Part shown: positions 21,687 to 34,544 of the stretch, piece by piece | Layout of the letters: each line of letters starts with the position of its first letter | How positions within the stretch are numbered: position 1 is the first letter of the stretch | Source of the DNA: Paratinospora sagittata | Lineage: Eukaryota > Streptophyta > Magnoliopsida > Ranunculales > Menispermaceae | Assembly: GCA_035771175.1 (NCBI GenBank) | Contig: CM069597.1 | Location: 14,419,001-14,483,000 of the forward strand | Direction: 5' to 3' | DNA length: 64,000 bases | The notes under the pieces: generated by a model | The model's database searches: none | What the model was told of the DNA's origin: nothing | The model's input: the letters and a program-made list of their open reading frames with translations, nothing else | Translations under genes and position numbers: made by a program

Positions 21687-24600
21687 TGTAATGCCCTGTA
21701 CCCCAAGCTGACAATATTTTGGCACGTAAGATACTAAAATATATGTATTTATACATGTATGACTTGTAGTAACCCCACATATTTTTTTGGTTTCGGAATT
21801 CCCTTGGCTTAGAAGCAAAATAGACCTGATTAGGTAACGTTTCAATTTCCCGTACCTTAGGAATTAAAAAGGGTAAATTGACTATGACCTTGAGATGTGT
21901 GCCCCAGATAGTGACGCTGACCTCATGGTTGCTTTTGAAACATGTTTTACATAACAAAATTCATATAAGGTATGTCTTGCTTTGATTTCGGAATGGTCGA
22001 GAGCGAAACATCGAGAATTTTAAATATACATATATATGGAGAGGAAGAAATTTCTGTCACCGATTACATCAATAGCTTGATCATCTAGATCCATGGTCCG
22101 ATTAAGCTAAAATTTTTGGCAGATTATTACTATCTGATAGATCTTCATTATAGACGGTGGAGATCTTGATCGGAGTTGTCTACTGTGAGGTATAAGACTC
22201 CAAACACTGCTGCTCAAATTTGTGGTTTTTCTTACACAGTTTTGATCAAACGGTTCAATCTCGTATTCCCACCATTGGATTGAGCTGAAATTTAATCAGA
22301 AGGTTGGTAACTGACTCATAAAACGTTTGTACGGTTAAGATGTTAAATTGGTAAGTTTTGTGAAAGAAATTGATTATCTAAGTGAAAGTAATTGCAGAAG
22401 GGAAACTATTTTTTTTTTACTTAAGTTTGTTTTACTTAAGTGTGGGCCCAACTTGTATTTTTGCTTATATAAAACCACTTGCACGACTCATTTGCTCATT
22501 TTTGGGTTTTAAAAGAAGGAAAAGAGGTAGAGAAGAGGAGAGAAGAAGAAAGCTAGGGTTTGGTGTGCTCTTGCTTGATTTTCTCCTAAGGTATGCATGA
22601 TTCACCTTCTTTCTTCTTTAAATTTATTTGGTTTATGCATATAACCTTCCATTTTTATCTATGGGATGCCATGAGCCAAGGTTTGGAAGTGTTCCAAACC
22701 TGGGATTTGCTTGCATGAGCTCTTTTGAGCTTGTTAATGGTAAAAATGACTTTCCTAAACCTAGATCGACATCCATAAAGTGTTTTCCACACTTAAATCT
22801 CAGATTTGAAGGGGTGGTGGAAGAACACTTTTATGAGTTAGACCTTGCATGTTAGATATGTTAGTTTAGGTGTTGTTGGGAACCCATAGATGGTGAAACC
22901 CCCAATTTCTAATAAGAAATTGGTGAGGTTGTTTATATTTGACGTAGAACTAGAATATGGACTTAGGGTTTTCCAATTGATATGCATGTAAACTATGTTG
23001 ATTCAATGGTTCATTTTAGATTAATGATGGTGTAATTTACTAATTTTGCATGTTGGAAACCCTATGTGTAGTGTAAATTTGGCTAAAGCCATGATTTGGG
23101 GCTTTTGGCCTAGACTAAGTCACTTAATTAAATTGACATGAGATTAGTTTAAATAACCCAATTTGTGATAGAATGCATTGTATTAATGAAGGTTGGATCG
23201 TGGTATCAACCTTAGGTAATCTCTTGGGTTGAAGGTGACCTAATTTGGGTATTATGGCTTGATTGAGCTTTATGGTTAGCTCATTAGTAAAGCCATGTTA
23301 GAATCTAATGTTGGCTGGTAAATTGGGGCTTAATCATAGTTATTATCATGCAATTAGACTGATTTTGATGAATGAATGAACCTATGATTGTGCAGGTTGT
23401 TGTTGATCCAGTTGTCCCCAATTGTGCCAATTGAAGGTTGAAGTGCTTAATTTGGTTGGATTTGGGATTTGCTAGTCTAGTCAATCAATAGTGAGTGTTT
23501 CTTTACAATTAGTTTTTATATATGGCATTGTAGTACATAAATGATTTGAATGATTAACTAATGTATTATGCATGTTTTTAATGATTCATGAAAATGGATT
23601 TGAGCATAGTCTAGTTGGGTTAGCAATTGGGTGGATCTCCTAGTTGGTGTTCTAGGGAATTCCATTGGGCTAGATGGTGATCCCTAGTTGTCTTGTGTAG
23701 ATAGGATCGCCTAGGCATGGTACTTGTCTTAGAGGGCTGATCCTATGGGCTATACAACCTCAAGAATCCTCATAGAATACGAGTAGGGAAGTTCAATTGG
23801 GCGCAGGATGTCGCAAACTCAGGCCCTTGTATTGCTTCTTACTTAGGAGATGTCTAGGATTACATAGGACATGTTCGGAAAATGAAATGCATTGTCTTGA
23901 ATATTGACATGATGCATTATGTTTAGCATGTATATGATATTGTATATCACCATGTTATTTAAATTGCTTTGATGAACTTTCGCCATGTGTTATCTAAATG
24001 CATGTATATTGTCACTTGTAGAAAACATTCACTGAGCTTGTTGTAGCTCACTCCTCATTCTTAAAATTTTAGGTTCTGATAGGAAGGGGAATGGGAAGGC
24101 CTAGCTGAGTAGAGCTTCCCGGGTTTTGGTGATGTATGTGTGTTCACTGAAAATTTCAAGTGTAAGGCGACACATAGTAGTAATAACCGATGCAGATCGG
24201 GTTGTCGCCTCTGGGATTGTTTACCTCACCAATTACCGTTTTCACTAATTTCTAACTTTATCTAGCGATCAAATTGTAAGGATTCAAGTATTTAACTAAC
24301 AAATAAAACTAATTAAACTGAACGAATTGTGAGAAAGATCAACATATAGGGGAATATCTAGAGAATCAATTTCACCTAACCCTTCAATTATGTAATTTAG
24401 ACATGCTTATCACCAAATCAATTTCCTAGTCTATAAGTCAAAATCCTCTTTTTTCTAATTCCCTCTCTCGAGTGCCAAATTAGAACGTATCATTAAGATT
24501 AAGATTCGATCTCTCGATAAAACCCTAATTCCTAACAACCTATTAAACTCTGTGATTTTCCTACAACTTCATGAAAGCTTGTAAACCTCTCGATTCTACA

Positions 24601-25943
24601 ACGATTTCATGTCATAATCCCCTGGTTCCAACGTAGAAAACCCTCTCTCGAGTGCCGCTTCCCAAGTCTAAACTCATTCGGTTTATGGCCAAGAAACTGA
24701 AAGCATTAAGAATATGAAATCATGAATAAACTATGGAAATATTATTGATAATAAACAAAATCTAATATTAAACCATAATATTCAAGTTAAGATCCATCTC
24801 CTTTCTAGAAAACAAAACTAGTTCATAGCTTGAATGAAAACAACACAAGATATGGAGAAACACTCAATAATAAACATTGAATAGCAAACTCAAAATCCTG
24901 GGACTTCAATCTTCTCCTTGTTTCCAATTGGGATCTTTGCGTTCCTCGCCTTTGAGTCGTCTTGTTTTCTTCTCCAGTGTGTTCTACTCGAAAAACCCTA
25001 AAAAATGATATATAATATGCCCTACTTCGCCTAAGATTTGAATTGTCAAAATTGTCAAAAACCTTAACTGAACAAAACAAATATTCATGGTAGCGCTGCA
25101 GCGCTCTGAGGCTCCTCTTTCTGCTAGATTTTTACACGTTCTGGGCGCTGCAGCGCCATTCCAAGCGCTGCAGCGCCTAGAACGACATTTTGCCCAGTTT
25201 TCTCTTTTTCTTTTCTTCATTTTTGCACACTTCTTTATATAGTTCTCGCACATGTTTTTGGCTTCTTTCCACCATCATTTGGGCCTCGATTCGTCACAAT
25301 CTCAAGCTTTTATTACCTACAAAACAAAACAGCCATAAGTGAGCAAATCAACTAACTAACAAAATATTAACAATTAACATGAAACTATTATCTAAAATGA
25401 ACATGCTAATATGGAAATGCTACTAAAGATCATATTTATTTTCCTAAACAAACCTAAGGTATTCTATTGATGAAAACAACTAAAATTAACCTCTAGAATG
25501 CACAAAAAACACTAAGATGCACCTAAAACACTAAGTATGCAAATTAAGCCAAAACACCTAGAAATTAGTAAAATGCTTCCAAAAAACTAATAAAAATCCT
25601 ACAAATTACAACATATAAAACTCAACTTATCAAGGTGTTTAATACATTCTTGTATTTTGGTATTATGTACTTAATAACACCTAATGTATATACTTAACAC
25701 ATAGATGAGGTATATTTATGGTTAGGTATGGTTTTCTATATTTTGGACTTTAAAGAATTTTATATTTGGCATGTTGGAAGATGTATTAATGTTGTTTAAT
25801 TATGTCTATGTTTTGATGGTAGATGTGGAATTATGTGTTTATTAGGTCGTTAGATTAGGCTGACAGGACGCCGGGTGTATTGAGGGAGGATATACCCGAG
25901 GGTTTCATGTCGGTCATGACGTCACTGGTCGTGGGTCGTGACA
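21687..25943 (+). mobile_element. Solo LTR, chromovirus type, TSD CCATT, with a nested LTR
   Basis: It starts TGTAATGCCCTGTACCCC and ends GGGTCGTGACA, with CCATT at 21682-21686 and 25944-25948. It is non-coding. Near 24020-24075 it has CACTGAGCTTGTTGTAGCTC and a following pyrimidine tract with AGG, as in the 3' LTR at 13854. A second LTR (24148-25632) is nested in it; without that insertion the LTR would be about 2.8 kb. It sits in the 3' non-coding part of Athila-like element A. Confidence 0.9.
24148..25632 (-). mobile_element. Athila-type LTR nested in the chromovirus-type solo LTR
   Basis: The right end ACTCAACTTATCA at 25632 and internal markers (CCCTCTCTCGAGTGCC near 24465 and 24640; perfect GC palindromes at 25092-25105 and 25144-25157) identify the family in reverse orientation. 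The left end is approximate, near TGAAAATTTCAAG. No 5-bp TSD is visible, so either an end is eroded or it is a fragment. Confidence 0.8.
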
Positions 25944-26978
25944 CCATTAGAGATATGATTTAAGCCATTTTCTGATAGATTGAACCATAAAGCCTACCCA
26001 GCTATTATATTACCCCTAAAGCCTACCTAGCTATTATATTACCCCTAGTCACCCTATTTTGAGCCATTTACCCTGTTTATTGTCACCAAAATTGATTAGG
26101 CAAGGCCTTTGATTGAAATTTCTCTTGTTTTAACCTAAGCACTCTTAACTCTTGAAAATTGTGAGTTGTGTTGGGTTTAGCTTATTTTTTCATGGGAAAG
26201 TATGTGAATATGGGCTATGGAATGAAAATGTATGAGAAGAAGATGAGAAAAGGTTCAAAATGTGTGTTTCAAGTGAAAAAGAAAAAGTAAAAAGATGAAG
26301 AATGAAAAAAAAAAGAATAAAAAGAAAAGAAAATTCATGTTTCTTCGTCTATGTATGGAAGTGACATAAGTTTCGGGGGTGTATATGTGGGTAATGTGAA
26401 TGAAAAATGTTGAAAAATCTAGTTTTAGATAATATGTGGGTTTGGTTCATTTTGTAAGGCAATGGGTTGTATGCAAGAGTGTTTTATGTATACAAAGATG
26501 TGTTGGGTGCTTTGAACTAAAATTTTATCCATTTGACATACCTTTAACCCTTGGCCTTACATTACAAGCTTAATAAAAACCTATTGATCTTGATTGATGT
26601 GAATTCTACATTAGTGGAGACAAGTGTGAAAAGCAAGCATATGAAGTTCATGTTTTGTTTTATGAGATCATATCTCTTTCTTACTTGCATTGATCTATAT
26701 GATTTATGAGTGGTCATGTGAATGGTTTTTATGCTTGGTTGTCAATGAGGATTGAAAAGAAGATATGGTTTTGTAGGTTGAAATTCTAGACAACAAGTTT
26801 AAACTTTCGAAGCTTTCCTTGTGTTATGCCTAAAAAAATTGTGTTGGTCGTGAGTTCAATCAAATCCATTTATGAAAAATCAAAACCTTGTTCATCTTGG
26901 AATATGTGAGGCGTGTGTTTGATCAACTTTCATTTTTCTCTTTGCTCGGGACGATCAAAGTCTAAGTTTGATGGAATT
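25944..26978 (+). other. 3' non-coding region of Athila-like element A, ending in a polypurine tract
   Basis: The text matches the reverse of the 3' non-coding regions of elements B, D and C. It includes a direct 29-bp duplication (25989-26017 and 26018-26046) and an A/G-rich stretch near 26260-26335. Near the end, TTTGCTCGGGACGATCAAAG is followed by a decayed polypurine tract (TCTAAGTTTGATGGAATT, 26961-26978) right before the LTR start. Confidence 0.7.
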
Positions 26979-27016
26979 TGATAAGTTGAGTTTTATATAA
27001 TGTTTTACATGTTAAT
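26979..27016 (+). mobile_element. 3' LTR of Athila-like element A, first 38 bp
   Basis: TGATAAGTTGAGTTTTATAT continues as in the solo LTR at 62017. It is then cut by the copia element, whose TSD TTAAT is 27012-27016. The LTR resumes at 35063. Confidence 0.88.
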
Positions 27017-27338
27017 TATTAACCTAAGCGGTACATCACTTAGCACGTCCCTAAGTATACTTGATCAAGTATATTTTGATGATCACAAACGAAATCTCTT
27101 TCGGTGCTAACGAGCTTTATTCAAGAACCTATCTCAACACCTTAGGAAAGAAAAAGGCCAAAAGAATGATTTGTTCAAGGAACTCAAAGTCATATCAGAT
27201 GTTCAAGATCGTTTCAATCAAAGAACCTCTAAAATCATATCATGATTTCAAGATCACACCACTCGAACGATTCGATCAAGCTTCAAGACTAAATTATTTG
27301 ATCAACGTTCAAGACATTCAACTCTAGCGCGAAGTTCA

Positions 27339-27868
27339 TCCAAGATCTCATAATGAAGAGTTGGATTTCAAGATTATGAGAAATAGGAGAAATACACAGT
27401 ATTTAAGGTATATCTTTCTCCAATCGATTTTGCTCAAACATTTTTCAAAATCATGCACAAATCCCCTGCATATTTGCATATTTTGATCATACACTTTACG
27501 ATATTTCAAATGATTTAATTTGAAATTTACCGAGTTTTTTTGCATTCATCATATTTTTAATCGCGAGTCAAAACTACGTTTCCAGAGTCTTTCAGGACGC
27601 TAATCCAAGATCTCATAATGACGAGTTGGATTTAAAGATTATGAGAAATAGGAGAAATATACAGTATTTAAGGTATATCTTTCTCTAATCGATTTTGCTC
27701 AAACATTTTTCAAAATCATGCACAAATCACCTGCATATTTGCAAATTTTGATCATACACTTTACGATATTTCAAATGATTTAATTTGAAATTTACCGCAT
27801 TTTTATTTGCATTCATCATATTTTTAATCGCGAGTCAAAACTACGTTTCTAGAGTCTTTCAGGACGCT
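27339..27868 (+). repeat. 265-bp tandem duplication in the 5' LTR
   Basis: The block starting TCCAAGATCTCATAATG at 27339 is repeated at 27604, with few differences. The 3' LTR has only one copy (from about 33190), so the duplication happened in this LTR after insertion or during its last replication. Confidence 0.88.
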
Positions 27869-28515
27869 AATGATTTAGAGGCGCTCTCCTGAACTTGATA
27901 AGTAAGGACGTTGATAGTTCATTAGGACGCTGATAACATTCAAGGTTGAATTGAACTGATTCATCAGGACGCTTACATATAAGTAGGTGCCTCCCTTTAG
28001 TCAACCTCTGAAAGTGCCAGGACGCTGAGTCAGCATCAGCTTACTGAAAGAATTTATTTTTGAGGACGCTAATAGTTATAAATGGGATAAACTATCAGGA
28101 CGCTACCTGGATAGGAGTGCCCTCATCTTGAGGAACCAACTTAATAACTTTCAGGACGCCAATTTTCTTTCAGCGCACTTGGTTTTGTTTTCAAATATTT
28201 TGAAATGACAGGACGCTTACATAGTTGTAGCGCCTTTGTGTTTTATGTTTTAAAAGGTAGGACGTTTACTCGAAAAAGTAGCACCCTCATGTACTTAATT
28301 GTTTTAAAACAAAGCAAGACGATAATTGTGCATTAGCGCCCTCAGGGTTAAGTTACTTATGTAGCAAAGAAAGTCGGGACGCTTACGAGTTAGTAGCGCC
28401 CTCACTGCATTGGTCAGCAGGACACTTATACATAATAAGCGCCCTCAAGGAACAAAATTACAAAGTTGATATTATGCGTCAGGAAGCTGATTACGGAATC
28501 AGGACGTTAATTCAA
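27593..28515 (+). repeat. Ladder of GGACGCT / AGCGCCCTC inverted motifs (5' LTR, U3 part)
   Basis: More than a dozen CAGGACGCTTA-like motifs occur (for example 27965, 28209, 28377 and 28420). Each is followed within about 8-14 nt by a (T)AGCGCCCTC-like motif that can pair with it imperfectly. The array lies upstream of the TATA box. The same ladder occurs in the 3' LTR (33461-34125) and in the related LTR at 36791 (37157-37690). Confidence 0.82.
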
Positions 28516-28783
28516 CAACCATCACTGTTCTAACAAGTACTCTATCTCAGTTTACTTTTGCATAACAGATATTTGCACATAATCCTTTTCAAATTTATCA
28601 GAGATCTTCTCTGATACATGAAGCAAGTTTTTCAAAAACTTTTCTTATTCATGTAATCTGAAAAGAATCAGAATGTCAGTGAAAATTGCAGTTGCCATTT
28701 TCATATAACATTCTAGCCGTTGTGTGTAAACATTTACATTGTACTTGAAATTCAAATGTCTAACGACTATTATCTACTAGGTC

Positions 28784-28791
28784 TATAAATA
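28784..28791 (+). promoter_or_regulatory. TATA box of the copia 5' LTR
   Basis: TATAAATA follows CTACTAGGTC and precedes CCAACACTTTGAATCAAA. The related LTR at 36791 has TATATATA in the same context (37984-37991). The 3' LTR of this element lacks the segment. Confidence 0.7.
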
Positions 28792-29559
28792 CCAACACTT
28801 TGAATCAAACAACTTGTCAATAATTTTTATTGTGCAACAAACTTTTTGAATGTTAATTGTTATTCAATCTTTCAAAAGTTTTCAAATGTTCTAAGTTTTC
28901 AAAATATTCTTCACTGAAACTTTATTTAGTTAAAAGATTTTCATATTGAACTTCAATTGTATTCTATCTTTGAAAATCTATCTGAATTGGTTTCTACTCA
29001 AATTCTCAGCCTGGATTTATACTTAACTTCAATCATGCTGATGAAAGAATTTGAGAAATAGTTCATGAGAGATACAGTTGTACTTGATTTCATATCTTAG
29101 GTACTGTATAGAACTATATCAGTAGTTGTGTTAACTACTGAATACTGAACCAGAAGTTTTCATGCTTACACATTTTACCTAATTGAAAACTATCTAAGTC
29201 TATGTTTTACACTGGTCCTGCATTTTGAACTTCAATGTTTCAATGGTATCATAATGTTTTCAAAGAAGCACTTAATTGATTTACATATCATTCACGCTTT
29301 TTGAAACTGCACTTGAGCAATACCGAACATTGAAAGGTAAATGACTGTAAGTGTATGTCTCTTAGCATTACGTCAAATTTATACATCTTTGTAATGTTAT
29401 GCACATGAGCTTAATTGTAAAGTGTTCTACTCAGTTAGAACCAACATTATTAGTTTGTGTTGTAATGCTAGCGTGTTTCTGAATTGAAACAACCAGGTCA
29501 AGTGAATGTAATTCACTTAATGATTTTAGGGTTGAAATTATGTCAAGGTTCATCATCAC

Positions 29560-29815
29560 CTGTAAGTAGGAAACTGGTTCATCCTCATCTCGTAAAAGGA
29601 TAGGTTCGCCCTACCTATAAAAGGATAGGTTATCTCTGAACTTGTAAAAGAGAAACGATTCTTCCTTATCCCGTAAAAGGAACATGGATTTTTCCTCATC
29701 CCGGAAAAAAGAAATGCAGTTCATCCTTATCCCGTAAAAGGATAGTTTTGCCTTTAAACTGTAAAAGAGAATATATAACGGTTTGCTTATCTCTTGTAAG
29801 AGAATCAGTTAGTAG
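29560..29815 (+). repeat. Hairpin ladder near the 3' end of the 5' LTR (R/U5)
   Basis: Short hairpins follow one another with stems such as ATCCTT/AAGGAT, TTCCTT/AAGGAA and TCTCT/AGAGA around loops of the form CCCGTAA or similar. The array lies downstream of the TATA box, so it should be transcribed. It is repeated in the 3' LTR (34545-34850). Confidence 0.75.
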
Positions 29816-30022
29816 ATTGAGAAAATCCTAATCAGGAGATTAGGTAGTTGACGTAGACTTAGCCGAACCACTATAAATTCTAGTGTGTTTTAAGTTATGC
29901 ATTTTACTCTAGGTTCGTATGTGCATTTAGTTCCAATGTACCAATGTATATCACTAAGTCATTGGAAAAGTTTTAAAATGACCATTACACCAAATTCACC
30001 CCCCTCTTAGGTGCACCAACAA

Positions 30023-30037
30023 TTGGAATCAGAAAGG
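30023..30037 (+). promoter_or_regulatory. Primer-binding site of the copia-type element
   Basis: TTGGAATCAGAAAGG begins two bases after the LTR end. It resembles the initiator tRNA-Met site TGGTATCAGAGC with a few changes. Confidence 0.75.
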
Positions 30038-30443
30038 GTTCTCTGAATATTTGGTCTACGAACCTAGAGTCTAGATCCTTTGGTCAATTTATATAGGATT
30101 CGTCTTAGGTATCTTACATTTCGTGTTTCAAGATAGAAAATCCTGGAAGCCATACCGCCACTCCTTCCCAATTGCCTCAGTAATCATTATTTTCCACTAT
30201 TTAGAATTCGTAACTCTCATTTGTGTGCTAATTAATTTATTTCAAGTTTATCTTTTCGCCTTCTGCTGAATATTTTATTCCTTTTGTACTCATTTCTCCT
30301 ATGTCAACTCGTACGATCATGCCACCCTGCATTTAATGCATGACCGCCCTTTGAGATGTTTAAAGGAAGCCTTTATGTTTCATCTTCACTTGCAACATCT
30401 GCAGTGAAACCCCCTAGTCCCCTCATCTTCTCGACCAACATCC

Positions 30444-31085
30444 ATGGCCTCTAGAACCCCCGTATCTTAGAAACGCGCCAAGGAAGAACCATCGTCTTCC
30501 TTGAGTGGATTCTCTCTGTTTTCTTCGTCTAATGACTCTGTTAAAAAAATATGATGTTTTATGTCTCCCAGACCTGACTTTGTGCCTCCTCCAAATCGCG
30601 GTAGAAAATCGTCTCCACCTCCTGTTGAACAAGTGCCACCCCATGCCGTCCACGAGGAACCTTCGATTAAGGATCTCCTCTCCCGGCTATCTGAATCCAA
30701 CTCATCAAGCTTCTAACTGGTTGTAGATTTTCTCTGCAAACAAGAACGCAGATTGAAAGAACTTGAGAAGGTATCTAGGCATCAAAAAGATCTGATGATG
30801 ATCCTCCTCAAGAAATTGGACAAAACTCAAACCGAGCTACACCAGGAGATTAGAGGAAGTTCCGCCTACACCATGAGCTAGATGAAAAGGCTCGGTCCTA
30901 TGCTTGCCTACATTGAGAAGAAAGGTGCAAGCGTAGATGACCCGCCTCGTCCGCCGAGATTTGCCACGATTCGATCTCTCAATGCTCAAGGCACTCCTCT
31001 CAAGCTTGATGATGTCCACTCTCTGCCTGTTGTCTACCAATCCTCTGCCTGCCTGTTATCCAAAAGTTTTTTTTTGTTATTTTAA
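30444..31085 (+). pseudogene. Coiled-coil protein of a non-autonomous copia element, decayed, function unknown
   Basis: One frame runs from MASRTPVS at 30444 with four stops (TAG 30468, TGA 30552, TAA 30714, TAG 30879). All can be explained by C-to-T change of CAG, CGA or CAA. The N-terminal third is Ser/Pro-rich (PPPNRGRKSSPPPVEQVPP). The middle is a charged coiled coil (QERRLKELEK..LKKLDKTQTELHQE). The end holds MKRLGPMLAYIEKKG..V..PPRPPRF. That last block aligns without gaps with the frame at 39548-40700 (14 of 30 positions identical). It is the only frame of this element. No known domain is recognised; it is neither a typical copia Gag (no zinc knuckle) nor pol. Confidence 0.65.
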
Positions 31086-32856
31086 CTTTTTTTGTATATG
31101 TTAAATAGGTCCTCCGGATCTTTCAAAACTTTAATACAAGAAATTTGAAGATTAGCTCAATTTTAATGTCTTATATATGCTTAACTGTATGTGATTGCTC
31201 TGTTTTAATCTTCGGGTTCACTTACACAATTTGTTCTGCACATCTCACTACTAAGTTGTTGCTTGCTTGTTTACTCTTTGCTAGTTTGCCTAAGTCTGCG
31301 TCTGCAAAATTATTTCTAACTATTTCTGATGCATAATTATTTTACTTTCATGAACATGATTATTTGTCATCATACTAATGATGTCTTGCTCATTTTGATT
31401 CGAATATTTCCTGATACGTAGTATCATGATGAAATCTTATTATGACTAATGCTATTATCTTTGTGGTATCTTTCTTAAGGTTAATCACATCTTTTATCGA
31501 TATCTGTTCATAATCTGCATCATCTATTTGTGAGTATCTGTTTATAATACGTGATTATCTGATGTTGAATGAATATCATGTGTTTTATGCTTAATGTGCA
31601 TCTTATGTGGGATTTGACTATATCACTTGATATTCTTAATAGCTAGGCTATGCTTAACAATTTATTTTTGCCTATGCTAATTCATATCATGATCATGTTT
31701 ACTTTAAATCATATCTATGCATAACTCATGAATATGCAAATGAATATAGGCCATGTACACAAGTTTATAACATACGCCTATACATCTTGAAAAGAAATTT
31801 GCCTATGCTCATATCTATCATCTTTTGGCACTCTCTTTTCATGAATACTTGATTTTGATGCATTCTCTTCATCTTAAATCATATAAGCATCAAATTTCTT
31901 AAATGTTTGATTTCTAATGGTTGCATACGCTTCAAAATCATTTTTCATTAGAATCAACCAATCATCTAGGCTATGCTTCGATTGAAATTATTTGCCTAGT
32001 ATATGAAAATGAATATATGTTGTTGCTTGAATGATATCTATGAAATCTAGCATGTATTCAATATCTTTAGGCTTTGCTCTTCATCTTATATATCTTCATA
32101 TGCCTAAACAATGGAAAATCCACGACTTTCACTCTCTCATGACATTGATGTTGATCTTTAATATTAAATCTTGTATGCATCAATTAATTGTGATTTTTGA
32201 TATCTAATTGATGCCATGTACTTCAAACTATATACTTTGCATCTTATGAGAATCATGATAGCTAGGCCTTGTTTAATCATAAATCATTTGTGCCTACGCT
32301 ATGGAGCTTAAAGTATGCTTATGCTTGATTATTTACAACTTTGAAAGCATATTATTTGTAGGCTTAGATTGATTATAAAATTTATACTTATGCCAAGCAC
32401 CAAGAGAATAATTTCCCATGTTTAAAAAAAAAAAAATTTCTATGAATTCATCTTTTGGCAATTCTTTCTCATCCCCTATGACTACGATTCTCGGCGATGA
32501 TATTGTTTCAAAATCTTACAGCCTATGAATATGTCAAACTATTTCTCACTATGCTTAAAGATAACACTTACTTGTCACATGACTAAGAATAGTAGACCTT
32601 ACGCATTCTCACGTACCTAACTATGAAGCGTAGTTAAAAATCATCTTGAGGGTGAATGCACAAAGTAAGGGCGAGTCTCCATGTAAGGGGGAACTTTGCT
32701 GCTCTACTACATCACAGGAGGAGATCTTAGTCTCTTTTCTTCACCTTTTTTATCATGACAAAGGGGCAAAAGAAAAATAAGAGAATTAGAAGGGGAAAAG
32801 AAAAACATTAATTGTTTTGCTTAGAGTGCTTAATTTTTTGATTTGTTTCCCATCAT
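31086..32856 (+). other. AT-rich internal non-coding region of the copia-type element
   Basis: No frame is supported. The text repeats GCCTATGCT and TAGGCTATGCTT-like words many times in varied surroundings between about 31630 and 32400. The end, near 32640-32860, has AGGGCGAGTCTCCATG and purine-rich stretches, as usually seen before the 3' LTR of such elements. Confidence 0.6.
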
Positions 32857-32870
32857 AAAAAAGGGGGAGA
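32857..32870 (+). promoter_or_regulatory. Polypurine tract of the copia-type element
   Basis: AAAAAAGGGGGAGA is followed by T and the LTR start TGTTAACC. GGGGGAGATTG before the LTR is typical of this copia group. Confidence 0.85.
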
Positions 32871-33460
32871 TTGTTAACCTAAGCGGTTCATCACTTAGCA
32901 CGTCCCTAAATATACTTGATGAAGTATATTTTGATGATCACAAACGAAATCTCTTTCTGTGCTAACGAGCTTTATTCAAGAACCTATCTCAGTACCTCAG
33001 GAAAGCAAAAAGCCAAAGAATGATTCGTTCAAGGAACTAAAGGTCATATCAGACGTTCAAGATCGTTTCATTCAAGGAACCTCAAAAATAATATCATGAT
33101 TTCAAGGTCACACACTCGAACGATTCGATCAAGCTTCAAGACAACATCATTCGATCAACGTTCAAGACATTCAACTCTAGCGCGAAGTTCATCGAAGATC
33201 ACATAATGAAGAGTTGGATTTAAAGATTATGAGAAATGTGAGAAATACACAGTATTTAAGGCATATCTTTTTCTAATCGATTTTGCTCAAACGTTTTTCA
33301 AAACCATGCACAAATCACCTGCATTTGCATATTTTGATCATATGCTTTACGATATTTCAAATGATTTAATTTTATATGTATAATTTAAAATTTATCAAGT
33401 TTTTATTTGCATTCATCATATTTTTAATCGCGAGTCAAAACTGCATTTCCAAAGTCTTTC

Positions 33461-34125
33461 AGGATGCTAATGATTTAGCAGCATTTTTCTGAACTTGATA
33501 AGTCAGGACGCTGATAGTTCATTAGAACGCTGATAAAAATGAAGGTTGAATTGAACTGATTCATCAGGACACTTACTTGTCCACCCTTTAGACAACCTCT
33601 GAAAGTGTCAGGATGCTGACTCAACATCAACTTACTGAAAGATTTCTAAATTCTTCAAAGAATTTATCTTTGAGGACACTGATAGTTATAAGTTGGATAA
33701 ACTATCCGAACGCTACCTGGATAGTTGCACACTCATTTTTGGGAACCAATTTAATAACTTTCAAGACTCTGATTGTCCTTCAGCACACTTGGTTTTGTTT
33801 TCAAATATTTTGAAATGACAGGATGCTTACATCGTTATAGCACCCTTGTGTTTTATGTTTTAAAAGGGAATACGCTTACTAAAAAAAGTAGAGCCCTAAT
33901 GTACTTAATTGTTTTAAAACAAAGCATGACGCTAACTGTGCATTAGCGCCCTCAGGGTTAAGTCACTTATGTCACAAAGAAAGTTAAGACGCTTACAAGT
34001 TAGTAGCGCCCTCACTTCATTGTTTAGCAGGGCGCTTATACGTAATGAGCGCCCTCAAGAAACAAAATGACAAAGTTGATATTATGCATCAGGAAGCTGA
34101 TTACAGAATCAGGACGCAAATTCAA
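33461..34125 (+). repeat. Ladder of GGACGCT / AGCGCCCTC motifs (3' LTR copy)
   Basis: This is the counterpart of 27593-28515, more decayed by transitions (for example AGGATGCTTA and AAGACGCTTA). Pairs such as those at about 33985-34015 and 34026-34055 remain clear. Confidence 0.78.
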
Positions 34126-34544
34126 CAACCGTCACTGTCCTAACAAGTACACTATATCAGTCTACTTTTTCAGAACGGATCTTTGTAATGAATCCTTTAC
34201 AGATTTATCAGAGATCTTCTCTGATACATGAATCAAGTTTTTCTAAATCTTTCCTTATTCATGTAATCTGAAAAGAATTAGAATGTTAGTAAAAATTGCA
34301 GTTGCCATTTTCATATAACATTTTAGCAGTTGTGTGTAAACGTTCACATTGTATTTAAAATTCAAATGTCTAACGACTATTATCTACTAGGTTTAATGAT
34401 AAAGTGTTCTACTCAGTTAGAACCAACATTATTCGTTTGTGTTGTAATACTCGTGTGTTTCTGAATTGAAACAACCAAGTCAAGTGAATGCAGTTCACTT
34501 AATGATTTCAGGGTTGAAATCATGTTAGGGTTCATCCTCACATG

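Larger units (their letters stand above)
27017..30021 (+). mobile_element. 5' LTR of the copia-type element (3005 bp)
   Basis: It begins TATTAACCTAAGCGG (TG in the 3' copy) and ends GGTGCACCAACA. It holds a 265-bp tandem duplication (from 27339), a ladder of GGACGCT motifs (27593-28515), a TATA box (28784-28791) and a second hairpin ladder (29560-29815). It is about 800 bp longer than the 3' LTR because that copy lacks the duplication and about 630 bp around the TATA box. Confidence 0.9.

Noticed and set aside
24148..25632. A TSD for the nested LTR
   Set aside because: TTCAC on the left and AGGTG on the right do not match; the left boundary is uncertain.
27593..28515. Spaced GGACGCT repeats as a CRISPR-like array
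   Set aside because: The repeats are short, degenerate and paired with inverted partners, and occur at the same place in three LTRs of plant retroelements.
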